This document shows positions 8,093-17,313 of a stretch of 41,112 nucleotides of DNA, one piece after another. Source of the DNA: Sphaerobacteraceae bacterium. GTDB taxonomy: Bacteria; Chloroflexota; Chloroflexia; Thermomicrobiales; Thermomicrobiaceae. The stretch is taken from the NCBI GenBank assembly GCA_007695115.1, contig REEK01000094.1:1-41112 (forward strand). The letters run 5' to 3'. Numbering within the stretch: the first letter of the stretch is position 1; each line of letters opens with the position of its first letter. Both the position numbers and the translations under genes were made by a program. A model generated the notes under the pieces. It searched no databases and had not been told where the DNA came from. It saw only the letters and a program-made list of their open reading frames with translations.

Positions 8093-9301
8093 CTACGTAG
8101 TCGGTGCGCTTTGCGCATCATCATTATGAGTATTCCTCCGAGCCAGCCAGAGAATGAACAGTATAGTCGGTATCAACACGATCATGCCGGCGATCATCGG
8201 CAGTTCCGGACGGATCCCGAAGAACCACCCTGCCGCAAACGGTGCCAGAGCAAAGCCCATTCCCGCCATGAACTCGGCCACGATATAGGCCCGGTTCCGA
8301 ATCCGGTCCGGGGTGACATCGCTCAACGTGGCGTACATCACCGAGAATGTGGCCAGAAGTCCGCCTCGCAGGATGAATGCAATAGCGAAGATCCAGAGCG
8401 ACGAGCCGAAGACGAACAATACCAGTGCCGTTGCCACAGAACTGACCGCCAGGCTGTAGCCGAACATCGAGTTCTCGAACACCTTCAGATTGCTCAATAT
8501 CAGGCCCAGCCCGATACTCCCGACCGCCGCCAGCGACCCGAGATACCCGATCTGCCCCACGGACACATCGTGGACATCCTGTAGCAGGTTCGGTACCAGA
8601 GTCACACCGAGGATACTGCAGAATACCACCACGAAGGCCAGCAGCAGAATCATACGGGTGGCACCGTGCCGGAACGCTTCGGAATAGGTCACTGGCGCTC
8701 CCGGCTGCCGTATGATCTCCCGGTTGGACAGCCGAGAGAAAACGATGAACCCGGCAATGTTGAACAGCGCAGCAGCGATGAAGATCGCCCGCAGGCTGAT
8801 CTGCTCAGCCAGGAAACCACCGAGCGCCGGGGTAATCAGCAATGCCGCCGATGGCCCCACATTGAGAATCATCGTAAATGCCCGGACACGCGCTCGACCC
8901 CGTCCGGCCACATCGGCAACCACCGACGAGATAACCGGGAACGATGCCGTAGACCCGGCCATGAGAATCACGCCGGGGAAAAGATGCCACCAGGACTGTG
9001 CGATCGCCAGGAGCGCAAATCCCAGAATCGCTCCCAGACGAGCGACCAGGATCAGGGTCTTTGGCTGAAATCGCTCCATCAGCATGCCGCTCGGCAGCAG
9101 AAACAGCAGCCGGGTGAAGCCCCAGAACCCGATCACGAAGCCGATCTGGGCCGGAGAAGCTCCGAGAGACGCGATGTAGAGCGGCCAGAGCGTCATGAAG
9201 ATGCCAATGCCCGCCTCGTTGAAGAACATCCCCCAGAACATCAGCTTGTTGTCCGGAGCGAGCCCAAGGCTCGGACGCGGAATGCGCAATCCCAGTCCCA
9301 T
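8093..9301 (-). CDS. MFS transporter
   Basis: A 402-residue protein with about twelve hydrophobic helices split by a hydrophilic loop near residue 205 (RLSNREIIRQPGAPVTYSEA). The loop between helices 2 and 3 (SGMLMERFQPK) fits the major facilitator pattern. No substrate can be named; drug or sugar efflux is as likely as uptake. The start at 9301 has GGAAAGG about 14 bp upstream, which is rather far. It is divergent from threonine aldolase (273 bp apart). Confidence 0.85.
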   Translation of the reverse strand: MGLGLRIPRPSLGLAPDNKLMFWGMFFNEAGIGIFMTLWPLYIASLGASPAQIGFVIGFWGFTRLLFLLPSGMLMERFQPKTLILVARLGAILGFALLAIAQSWWHLFPGVILMAGSTASFPVISSVVADVAGRGRARVRAFTMILNVGPSAALLITPALGGFLAEQISLRAIFIAAALFNIAGFIVFSRLSNREIIRQPGAPVTYSEAFRHGATRMILLLAFVVVFCSILGVTLVPNLLQDVHDVSVGQIGYLGSLAAVGSIGLGLILSNLKVFENSMFGYSLAVSSVATALVLFVFGSSLWIFAIAFILRGGLLATFSVMYATLSDVTPDRIRNRAYIVAEFMAGMGFALAPFAAGWFFGIRPELPMIAGMIVLIPTILFILWLARRNTHNDDAQSAPTT

Positions 9302-9508
9302 AGCGGTGTCAGCGAACCTTTCCGCGCGTAATCGAAATCTCCGTCGCGTTCAGCACGGGTCTTCCACACACCCTGACTGTTAACGTCCGGGGACCGCGGA
9401 CGATGCGGTTCAGCAAGCAGCGTTGTGTTGCGACTTCAGGGCGGAGGCACATTTATGGAGACTACTGCAGGAGAACACGCCTCACAAGGCTGATTCAGGT
9501 TGTGGTCT

Positions 9509-9541
9509 GGTCAATCTGGCGATACTCCCTGATAATCAGGG
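9509..9541 (+). promoter_or_regulatory. Possible promoter for threonine aldolase
   Basis: TGGTCA (9509-9514), 17 bp and GATAAT (9532-9537). The -10 is covered by an inverted repeat CCTGAT-A-ATCAGG (9529-9541). The ATG follows at 9575. Confidence 0.45.
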
Positions 9542-9574
9542 CGAACGATAAAGACATGGCCAGAAGGGATTCTC

Positions 9575-10603
9575 ATGATCGATCTCAGAAGCGATACCGC
9601 AACCCGACCGTCACGGGAGATGCGCCAGTTCATGGCCGATGCAGAGGTTGGTGACGAACAGATCCGCGAGGATCCGACCGTCAATCTGTTGCAGGACATG
9701 GTGGCCGAGCTGACGGGAAAAGAAGCCGCACTCTTCCTGCCGTCCGGAACGATGTGCAACGCAATCGGCATCAAGATCCACACCAGACCCGGAGACAAGA
9801 TCATCCTGGAGCGTGATGCGCATCCGTTTACCTCGGAGTCCGGTGGTCCGGCGGTGATGTCCGGCGTGATGACCACACTGGTCGATGGAGACCGGGGTGT
9901 CTTCACCGGTGAGCACATTCGCTCACTGGTTCCCCCGGTGACCTTCCACTCGGCGCCCACAACGCTTGTGCTGTTCGAGAACACGCATAACAAGGGTGGC
10001 GGCCATGTCTGGCCGCTGGAGACGCTCAACGAGGCTGCAGACGTGGCTCACGAGCTTGGTCTGATCACGCACATGGATGGGGCCAGGCTGCTCAACGCCG
10101 TGGTAGCTTCCGATATCCCCGCCCATGTCTGGTCCGAGAAGATGGACACCGTCTGGATCGATCTCTCCAAGGGCCTCGGCGCCCCGGTGGGGGGTGTACT
10201 GGCCGGTACCCGAGACCAGATGGAAGATGCCCGGCGCTACAAGCACATGTTTGGCGGAGCGATGCGTCAGGCGGGCATCGTGGCGGCAGCCGGCGTCTAT
10301 GCGCTGCGCCACAATGTCGATCGCATGGCCGAAGATCACGCCAATGCCCGTCGTCTGGCCGAAGGCCTGGCAGCGATCAACGGGATCGAGCTGGTCTACG
10401 ACACCACCGATACCAACCTGGTCTTCTTCGATGTCTCCGGCACCGGCAAGTCAGCTCCGGATATCGCCGCAGCGCTGAAAGAGAACGGGGTCCTGATGGG
10501 GCCGCAGGGTGCCACACGTTTCCGTGCGGTTACCCATATCGATGTCTCCGCCGAGGACATCGAGACCGCGCTCACCACAATGAACAGGGTCGTCGCTGCA
10601 TAG
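9575..10603 (+). CDS. ltaE: Low-specificity L-threonine aldolase
   Basis: A PLP enzyme that splits L-threonine or allo-threonine into glycine and acetaldehyde. At 342 residues it has the usual length. It begins IDLRSDTATRP, the family's N-terminal signature. SGTMCN (57-62) is the phosphate-binding turn and ERDAHPF (79-85) supplies the ring-stacking His83. HMDGAR (166-171) has the Asp that pairs with the pyridine nitrogen. DLSKGLGAPVG has the PLP lysine at K199. AGAAGGG precedes the ATG. The gene appears to stand alone. Confidence 0.95.
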   Translation: MIDLRSDTATRPSREMRQFMADAEVGDEQIREDPTVNLLQDMVAELTGKEAALFLPSGTMCNAIGIKIHTRPGDKIILERDAHPFTSESGGPAVMSGVMTTLVDGDRGVFTGEHIRSLVPPVTFHSAPTTLVLFENTHNKGGGHVWPLETLNEAADVAHELGLITHMDGARLLNAVVASDIPAHVWSEKMDTVWIDLSKGLGAPVGGVLAGTRDQMEDARRYKHMFGGAMRQAGIVAAAGVYALRHNVDRMAEDHANARRLAEGLAAINGIELVYDTTDTNLVFFDVSGTGKSAPDIAAALKENGVLMGPQGATRFRAVTHIDVSAEDIETALTTMNRVVAA

Positions 10604-10778
10604 ACCCGTTCTCAGAAACGTTGACCGCCGGTAGTCGGCCACCTCCGTGTGGCCCTGAACAGCAACCGTGTACGTGGCGAACGTTTCGGTGGATCCGGGG
10701 CAGACGGAGCTGCCCAGCTACCGACACTGAAGAGGTTGTCGCAGCGTAGCGTCGCTGCCCAATTGAGTCGCAACAAAG

Positions 10779-10812
10779 CGACCCCCTCTCCGGGATTCCG
10801 GAGAGGGGGTCG
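10779..10812. terminator. Strong 15-bp hairpin between convergent genes
   Basis: A perfect 15-bp stem (10779-10793 with 10798-10812) and loop GATT. The T run is poor on both sides (TTTG on the minus strand), so termination is likely but not typical. It lies between ltaE (+) and the transglycosylase-like gene (-). The rest of 10604-10844 shows nothing else. Confidence 0.6.
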
Positions 10813-10844
10813 TCATGTGTATTCAAAAGAGACCTGGATGGGAA

Positions 10845-12581
10845 CTAATTCCGCGGAGCCCGTACCTCGATACGCTGCTCGTAGGGGATGCCCATTGCTT
10901 CGAAGAGATCCCAGTTAACCTCGATGCCCCAGTTAGCCCGCCAGTTGGTCAGATCCTGCTGGGCAACACTGTCCGCGATCGTGCACCAGAACGTCTCGCC
11001 GTTCGGCGCGGTCAGGTGCAGACGCTCTCCGATGATGAAGTCCGGATGAACGCAGTAGTAGCCGTTGGGATCGAACTCCCAGTCGTCGATCGCGTTCCCC
11101 CAGGAGACGTGAAGCTGCATGATGTGCTCCATACGCTCGACCGGGAACGTTTCCTGCCCATAATGGGCGGCTCGGCCAGCGCCAACCCAGTAGAGGTCCG
11201 GATCATCGTCAGCGTCCGGTGCGTCTGAGAATGGCGGCAGCCACGGTGTCGGATCATCGTCTTCATCTGGCTCGATACCGAACGGAGAGGGCTGGCCCTC
11301 ATAGTTGGACGACATCTCCTGCCACTCGGCAATGGCCTGACTGCTCAGGTGAGCCGGTGGTGCATCGAACGATCCCGCTGCATCCTGCCAGGAGAAATAC
11401 TCCTCGATGGCGGCTTCCCAGCTGCCGTTCTGGTTGTGCAGCATCGCCAGCAGGTTTGCACCCATCCGTGTGTTCACGGTCGGATCCAGCGGATAGTCCA
11501 CTCCGCGATCTTCGGCCATCGGCATCGGGATGCCCAGCAGCCCCGCGCGATCACCATTGATCCGGGCCTTTGGATCGAACCCACTGGCAGCACTGGCAAC
11601 GCCTGCCAGCACGAACGGATCTACCCCGTTCCTGATCGCTGCATCGACTATGATCTCGCCGTATGGAACCGAATAGGCCAGCGCATGCAGTCTCGGGCTC
11701 TCTGGCATCGAGAGTTGACGCCACGATCGATAGTGGAGACCCGCGTTCCCGGCTTCGACCTGCCACTGAGCATCGTTTTCCGGGTTGTAGGTGAGGATGC
11801 GTCGCTCGAACGCCTGCACCATCACCTGAGCAGGTTCTCCCCCGATAACGGTATCCACCCAGAACGCGCCGGTTACCGGATGACCGATAATGTAGCGCCA
11901 GTCGAACGGCTGATCGTCCATCCAGTCCCAGAAGACGTCCGGGATATTGAAGCCGAGCGTGCCGTCATAGTAAGCGAAGGCCACATCTGCTGGCGGATTG
12001 TCGAGCGTGCTGGTTGTTCCGTCACTGGCGAGCTTCGTCAGCACGGTCTCGCCAACCTGGTCCGTGGTCCGGTTTTCGTCCTGCCCACCGAGTACGGTGA
12101 ACTGGCCGAGGGTGGCGTAGGTGGGCGAGTCCGGATTATCGATCAGATCACCGGTTACCGGAATGTCGGCCGGCTCGGTGTCGATTGATTCCGAATCGCC
12201 AACCTGAATCTGCCCCAGCATCATCTCCCGGATGAGCAGGCCAGATGTGGCGTACCAGATCGAATCCCAGTCTTCGCCGGGATTGTTGATCTCCATGCGT
12301 GCTTTATCGAAGTAGTACACCGCGCGGTTACCGTCTGGAGATTCCACGTACGGTTCATGAGTGGCGGACCGAATAGATGGACCCCAGATCCAGGATCGAC
12401 CGGAGGCCTGGCGTGCCGCGTCACTATCGGCATCGGCCCAGATGTCCGGGATCGGATCATCGGCAAAATCAGGGGGGACGTCGAAATCCTGCGCGCGCGT
12501 GTCAAAGCTCTGCGCAGAGATACTGACCAGCGAAACGATGAGAATGAGAGCGAAGGCAGCGTGTAAACTCCGCCGTGTCAA
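10845..12581 (-). CDS. Secreted protein with degenerate lytic-transglycosylase-like domain
   Basis: 578 residues with a signal peptide (about 1-23). Residues 60-290 resemble a domain frequent in secreted Chloroflexota proteins (WGP, then YFDKARMEINNP and GLLIREMMLGQIQVGD). Residues 305-400 follow the lysozyme-like transglycosylase pattern (IIVDAAIRNGVDPFVLAGVA; LLGIPM; DPTVNTRMGANLLAML), but the normally catalytic Glu before SGF is Ala332, so it may bind rather than cleave glycan. The C-terminal part (about 475-575) may be a double-psi barrel of RlpA type (LTAPNGETFWCTIAD), which is weak. The start is TTG, supported by GGGGAGG seven bases upstream. It probably acts at the cell wall. Confidence 0.7.
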   Translation of the reverse strand: MTRRSLHAAFALILIVSLVSISAQSFDTRAQDFDVPPDFADDPIPDIWADADSDAARQASGRSWIWGPSIRSATHEPYVESPDGNRAVYYFDKARMEINNPGEDWDSIWYATSGLLIREMMLGQIQVGDSESIDTEPADIPVTGDLIDNPDSPTYATLGQFTVLGGQDENRTTDQVGETVLTKLASDGTTSTLDNPPADVAFAYYDGTLGFNIPDVFWDWMDDQPFDWRYIIGHPVTGAFWVDTVIGGEPAQVMVQAFERRILTYNPENDAQWQVEAGNAGLHYRSWRQLSMPESPRLHALAYSVPYGEIIVDAAIRNGVDPFVLAGVASAASGFDPKARINGDRAGLLGIPMPMAEDRGVDYPLDPTVNTRMGANLLAMLHNQNGSWEAAIEEYFSWQDAAGSFDAPPAHLSSQAIAEWQEMSSNYEGQPSPFGIEPDEDDDPTPWLPPFSDAPDADDDPDLYWVGAGRAAHYGQETFPVERMEHIMQLHVSWGNAIDDWEFDPNGYYCVHPDFIIGERLHLTAPNGETFWCTIADSVAQQDLTNWRANWGIEVNWDLFEAMGIPYEQRIEVRAPRN

Positions 12582-12884
12582 GGATTACCTCCCCTGCACT
12601 GGGGTCGCTCCAGGTGCAAAGTTATCGATTACGCGGGACACGAACGAGGGTATTGTATCCGGAAACCGCTCTGTTGGCGGTATTCGGCTGGTTCATCATT
12701 GAATGACTATCCGACACGAGCCAGCGGCTCGTACCCCATCCGTATTCCCAGACTCAGCGACGAGTCATCCACTATTCTACACTGGACGAACGTACAGTGT
12801 ACATTCACGGAAATGGGCGATCTCCCCCAATACAGGGAATTACTGAGGATCTGCGGGAGGCCTGAGCCTGCTACGCGGTCGGAT
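12582..12884. other. Intergenic region, 300 bp
   Basis: Both flanking genes are on the minus strand. Near 12776-12803 there is ACACTG...CAGTGT and an overlapping GTACA-G-TGTAC inverted repeat, possibly a regulatory site. No gene or clear promoter was found. Confidence 0.4.
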
Positions 12885-14072
12885 TCAGGCTAAGGCTCGA
12901 CGTGGCAGCAGTATCTCGATCGATTGCTGGTTCGGTGACGGCGTGTCGCTATGCACGAAGATCTGTCCATCGTGCCGCCGGATGACGCCGCGACAATACG
13001 CGAGGTCCAGGGAGAGCTGATCGTTGTGATCATTCGAGGGCCTGGTATTGGAGAGCGGTGCCATCAGCACGGCCAGATCTTTGTCAGAAATCACAGATCC
13101 GGCATAGCTGATCTGAACTCGCACGAACACATCGCTATCAGCGATCGCTATTTCTGGAACAGTCTTTTCGTCCAGATACCAGTTGAGCCGGTTGAGGAGA
13201 AAACAGAACGCTTCCTGGAGCGCCTGGTGGTCATGCTCGATCGCCGTTTCCGTATCGCCCGTGATCGGGATGCGATCGATGCAACTCTTCGGCTCATCGA
13301 GACAACTATCCACCGCCCGGGTGATGGTCTGGCCGATCGGCCCCGAATCCAGAGACAGAGGGAACGCCCCACGCTCCAGCCGGCTGACGTCGAGCAGTTT
13401 CTGAACCAGTCCGCTCATCCCATCCACACTGTTGATCGCGGCTTCCAACCGATTGGGAACCCGATCGTGCTGACCTTTGCGGCTAGCCATGAGCGCCAGC
13501 TGGATGTTGCCGCGCATACCCGTCAATGGCGTGCGCAGTTCATGGGCAATGAAACCGAGCAGGTGTGCGGTGGACGCCGCTTCGTCTGCCTCGGAGAAGA
13601 GGCCGGTCAATCGGGCATTCTCGGCAATCAGTCCCGCGGTCATACCGAAAGAGCTGAGGCGGGCCAGTTCATCATCGTCAAAAGGGCGATCTACGGTCAC
13701 CCCGAGACCGAGCGGTGCACCATCGTACATCCCCGCCGGAATTCCAACAAAGCCGGAAGGGTTGCCAGACTCCAGTTGAACCTGCGCAGATTTGCCCAGC
13801 AGCATCCTGGACAATGGAACATGTTCCTGCGCGAGGGAGCGGTGCATCAGATCATCGTCGAACGGATCCAGTGCAAGCCAGTGAAGGCGATCAGAGGCTT
13901 GGTCGAGACGAAACAGTCCAGCCGCACAAATCGGTTTCATTGTAATCAGACCGGCACAGATACCGGTCAGTACGGACTCCGGCGTATCGAATGATCCGTA
14001 CTGTAAGTCATGAACGAGTTGGCCGAAGTGCTCAACAGTCATAGCTCCACGATCATCTCTTGCGTCCAGCAT
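12885..14072 (-). CDS. GAF-type sensor histidine-kinase-like protein with degenerate ATPase domain
   Basis: 395 residues with no membrane segment. Residues about 10-155 look like a GAF sensor domain. A clear HisKA H-box follows (GFIAHELRTPLTG, His177), then a dimerisation helix (KLLDVSRLERG). The remaining part has the order of an HATPase_c domain, but its boxes are damaged. The N-box reads FLLNRLNWYL. The G1 position reads ISYAGSVIS where DxGxG is expected. The G2 position reads LSLDLAYCRG instead of GLGLxIxxG. It probably does not bind ATP normally and may act as a dimerising or phosphotransfer partner. The ATG at 14072 has GGAAGG at good spacing. No response regulator is adjacent. Confidence 0.8.
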   Translation of the reverse strand: MLDARDDRGAMTVEHFGQLVHDLQYGSFDTPESVLTGICAGLITMKPICAAGLFRLDQASDRLHWLALDPFDDDLMHRSLAQEHVPLSRMLLGKSAQVQLESGNPSGFVGIPAGMYDGAPLGLGVTVDRPFDDDELARLSSFGMTAGLIAENARLTGLFSEADEAASTAHLLGFIAHELRTPLTGMRGNIQLALMASRKGQHDRVPNRLEAAINSVDGMSGLVQKLLDVSRLERGAFPLSLDSGPIGQTITRAVDSCLDEPKSCIDRIPITGDTETAIEHDHQALQEAFCFLLNRLNWYLDEKTVPEIAIADSDVFVRVQISYAGSVISDKDLAVLMAPLSNTRPSNDHNDQLSLDLAYCRGVIRRHDGQIFVHSDTPSPNQQSIEILLPRRALA

Positions 14073-14249
14073 GCGACAAACCTTCCGGGGAGTGGCCGAG
14101 GGTATCAGGAGTGATCCCGGGCGGTTGCAATATTAGAATGAGGAAAACGATCACGGGGGCGGGATTGAGACGCTGATGCCGTGATCGTCCCACGGCTGAT
14201 GTACGCATGTGCTGTACCAGAATTTCGAAAGGCTTCAGCAATGCGTAAC

Positions 14250-15752
14250 TCAGCTTTTCTGGACAATCCGGATCGTCTGGAGCGAAGCGTCACGAGGGCC
14301 ACTGATGTACATCCCGGCAGCAGCCGCTTCCTCAAGGTAATCTACGCATGTCGAAGTAAGTTCATCACCCGGTGCAACAACAGGAATGCCTGGCGGATAG
14401 GGGGTTACGATCTCTGAAGAAATCTCCCCGATTGCTTTACGCAGGGGAACAGCGCGAGTTTGCCCGAATGCGGCCTCTCGTGGAGTGATTCGGGGTATCG
14501 CCGAGAAGATCGCCGACCCGCTGGACCGCAGGCTGGGACTGATCAGCTCACCTGCTGGCGCGAGGGCGGAATCTGACTCGGCCAGCCAGCGAATTCCCCG
14601 GATCAGATGTTCCACAGACTGCCGATCGTCACCGATAGTGATATGCACGATCACGCCGGTCAGATCGCTCATCTCAACACCAATCCGGGCGTGATTGCGG
14701 AGAAGGTCTTCGGCCTGAAATCCGGTCAGGCCAAGATGCTGAAGATCGATCATGATCCGGGTCGGGTCGAACCCGGCACCGGGCCTTCCCTCGATCACAT
14801 CAGGTCCAATAATCCGGACTCCGTCGATCTCCCCAAGCTTCGACCGGGCATCCAGCGACAGCTCGATCGTCCGCTCCAGTAGTTCATGTCCATTCAGGGC
14901 CATCTGGCGACGGGCGGCATCGATCGAGGCAGCGATCATCGCGGATGGACTGGTTGTCTCGATCAGCGAGATCGCCGGAGCCACCTCATCCCGGGTAATC
15001 AGATCACCACCAAATGTCATCAGGGAAGACTGGGTCAATCCGGCCAGCAGCTTGTGGATACTGGTCACGGCCGCGCTCGCCCCGGCCTGCACCGCACCGG
15101 GCGGCAAGGCGTGATGAAACGGAAAATGCGGCCCCCACGCTTCATCGACGAAGAGCATCACACCACGCTCCCGGCAGAGGCTGGCAATCTGCGGCAGATC
15201 GGCGCTCACCCCGGTGTATGACGGGCTGATCAGTGCCACGGCTTTCGCGTCCGGGTGCTGATCGAGTCCCAGTCTGACCGATTCCACCGAGACATCCAGC
15301 GTGAGATTGAACTCGGGATGCACATCGGGGTAGAGATAGGCCGGCCGAGCACCGGAGAGGATCAATCCGGACAACAGCGAGGTATGAAGGTTCCGGGCAA
15401 CCAGCACCGTTTCGCCCGCCTGACAGGTCGCCAGAAGAAACGCGATGTTGCCAGTGGAGCTCCCGTTGACCAGAAATGCTGCGTCCTCCGCACCCCAGGC
15501 TGCGGCAGCCAGTCGCTCGGCCTGTGGCTGCATGTTTCGCGTGCGATGGGTGTCATCCACTCCGCCGCCATTCGGAATATCGAGCCCCAGCGCAGCCTGC
15601 CCGAACGCCTCGACCATCTCCGCTGGCGCACCATTGCCGAGCTTGTGACCGGGGGTGGAATACGGAACGATCCCGGCATCACGGTAGGCGAGCAGGCCAT
15701 CGAAGAAAGGGGCAAGCGTCTGGTCAACAGCTTCCGGGTTCCGCTGGGACAC
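14250..15752 (-). CDS. Orn/Lys/Arg decarboxylase family PLP enzyme
   Basis: A fold-type I PLP decarboxylase of the short SpeA/Cad-like group found in Gram-positives (about 480-500 residues; here 500). STPGHKLG (32-39) is the family's N-terminal signature. NGSSTGN (96-102) binds PLP phosphate, DEAWGPHF (203-210) has the PLP-nitrogen Asp, and SIHKLLAGLTQSS holds the PLP lysine K234. The C-terminal domain ends with TPYPPGIPVVAPGDE, also typical. Substrate (arginine, lysine or ornithine) cannot be told from sequence; polyamine synthesis is likely. Start GTG with GCGGAGG five bases upstream. Confidence 0.93.
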   Translation of the reverse strand: MSQRNPEAVDQTLAPFFDGLLAYRDAGIVPYSTPGHKLGNGAPAEMVEAFGQAALGLDIPNGGGVDDTHRTRNMQPQAERLAAAAWGAEDAAFLVNGSSTGNIAFLLATCQAGETVLVARNLHTSLLSGLILSGARPAYLYPDVHPEFNLTLDVSVESVRLGLDQHPDAKAVALISPSYTGVSADLPQIASLCRERGVMLFVDEAWGPHFPFHHALPPGAVQAGASAAVTSIHKLLAGLTQSSLMTFGGDLITRDEVAPAISLIETTSPSAMIAASIDAARRQMALNGHELLERTIELSLDARSKLGEIDGVRIIGPDVIEGRPGAGFDPTRIMIDLQHLGLTGFQAEDLLRNHARIGVEMSDLTGVIVHITIGDDRQSVEHLIRGIRWLAESDSALAPAGELISPSLRSSGSAIFSAIPRITPREAAFGQTRAVPLRKAIGEISSEIVTPYPPGIPVVAPGDELTSTCVDYLEEAAAAGMYISGPRDASLQTIRIVQKS

Positions 15753-15899
15753 GAATTCCTCCGCTTTCCGTTCTGACTGGTCAATTATGATTCCGGTGAT
15801 GGGGATGGCTCTGGTCTGAGTTCCGGACGTCTGGTATTGTACGGCCTATTGGTCAAAGTACGTGACTGCCAGAACCATCGGCGAACGGGAGTTCCTACG

Positions 15900-16685
15900 T
15901 TGTCTGAGAATCCCGAACGAGAACCGCATAATGATGACGAGGTCGATCTCTTCGAAGAGATTCGCTCGTATCTCAACCAGCAATCCGGTGATGAGATCTA
16001 CGAGGACATCCGGGCTGCCTATCAGGGTGCCCAGGGATTCGTGAAGCGTGAACTCCTCGAGATGGAGGAGTACAAGCGCATGCTCCGGGCACTGGAGAAA
16101 CTGCTGGAAGAAGAGTTCAGCGGGATGATCAACCCGAATCTGCGCGGCAGGATGGCCGAGGTGCTCTACACCTACGGACTGGCCCACTACTCCCTTCTGC
16201 AGCACCCAGCTGAGGAAGATGAGGACGATTCCTCATCAGAAGAACCGAACAAGGAGTCCCGCGATGGCTCTGGTTCCCGGCCATTGATCATCTACGATCT
16301 CTGGTTCCCACAGGACATCGCCATCGAACGCGCCCAGGACGGCTACTACATGCACCTGAGTGATGGCCGCATCGATCTGACCCTCTACCTCGGGACCAGT
16401 GCCAACGAGCGCAGCGCGCTGGTGGATCTGGTGGATCACTGGGGCTATGCCGCCGCGGCGGACGCGCCTCCTGGCTCAGTTCAGCCCGGTAACGACCGGA
16501 TTACCCCTATGCTCACCATCGAGCTCGATTACGCTGGCTCCGAACTGATCGACGCCGAGGACCACGTCGATATCATCTTCTTCGACGAGAAAAGTGAACC
16601 GCTGGTCCGGATGCACGCCCGGGCGGCCGAACTCCGCATGATCGTGGATGAGCTGCAGGCGCTGGAGCAGGATTCCAGCAGCTAA
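15900..16685 (+). CDS. Hypothetical acidic two-part protein
   Basis: Not recognised. With the TTG start at 15900 (GGGAG eight bases upstream) it has 261 residues; a further TTG at 15837 in the same frame lacks such a site. Residues about 12-105 are helical and charged (VDLFEEIRSYLNQQ, LLEMEEYKRMLRALEKLLEE), probably a coiled-coil-like dimerising part. An acidic Ser/Glu linker follows (about 122-145). Residues 148-255 form a predicted alpha/beta domain starting IIYDLWFPQDIAIERAQDGY. It is divergent from the decarboxylase gene. No function is proposed. Confidence 0.75.
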   Translation: MSENPEREPHNDDEVDLFEEIRSYLNQQSGDEIYEDIRAAYQGAQGFVKRELLEMEEYKRMLRALEKLLEEEFSGMINPNLRGRMAEVLYTYGLAHYSLLQHPAEEDEDDSSSEEPNKESRDGSGSRPLIIYDLWFPQDIAIERAQDGYYMHLSDGRIDLTLYLGTSANERSALVDLVDHWGYAAAADAPPGSVQPGNDRITPMLTIELDYAGSELIDAEDHVDIIFFDEKSEPLVRMHARAAELRMIVDELQALEQDSSS

Positions 16686-16797
16686 CGGCGAACCACGTAA
16701 CCTGTTCCCGACATCGCGCTTTATCAGGTCGAGACTGCTTTGTTGCAGTGTGCGTGTTCCCGGCGTGTTCGCCGGTCTATGAAGGGAACGGACAATC

Positions 16798-17289
16798 ATG
16801 GTTGAGATGGCAGCTACCCAGGGAGAAGCAGGGAGCCGTTTGCCGACGGTTCAGGTGCTGACCGAGCTCATCACCTTCCGGGTTACCAGCGATCAGACCG
16901 ATGGCGCCTACACGCTGTGTGAAACGATCACTGCACCGGGTGGCGGGGTCCCGCCGCATGTTCAGCACAAGGACACCGAGGCGTTCTACGTGCTGGAAGG
17001 CACCTACACCTTCACCCTCTATGACGACACGATCGAGGCCGGTCCAGGCGAGAGTGTCTTCGTGCCGATCGGGGCGGTACATTCCTTCATGAATCAGGGA
17101 TCAGCACCTGCTCGCATGCTGATCCTCAACTCACCGGGCGGTATTCACGAGGCGTTCTTCAAAGAGGTGGGCGTTCCGGTCGATGATCCGGCAAATGCCC
17201 CGGCGCCAGACATGGAGGCGCAGATCGCCAGAGTGATGCAGGCTGCACCTGCCTACGGGATCGAGATGCTTCCACCGCAAGCCGAGTAA
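16798..17289 (+). CDS. Single-domain cupin (quercetinase-like)
   Basis: 163 residues forming one cupin barrel. Motif 1 reads PPHVQHKDTEAFYVLEG, with H-x2-H where the usual pattern is HxH: the second metal histidine position is Gln, but the following residue is His. The Glu is kept. Motif 2 is intact (GESVFVPIGAVHSFMN). Metal binding is therefore likely but possibly altered. The helical C-terminal tail (about 118-160) is common in this group. GAAGGGAACGG precedes the ATG. Substrate unknown. Confidence 0.85.
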   Translation: MVEMAATQGEAGSRLPTVQVLTELITFRVTSDQTDGAYTLCETITAPGGGVPPHVQHKDTEAFYVLEGTYTFTLYDDTIEAGPGESVFVPIGAVHSFMNQGSAPARMLILNSPGGIHEAFFKEVGVPVDDPANAPAPDMEAQIARVMQAAPAYGIEMLPPQAE

Positions 17290-17313
17290 TCAACGCCGGG
17301 TTGCAGAAACCCG

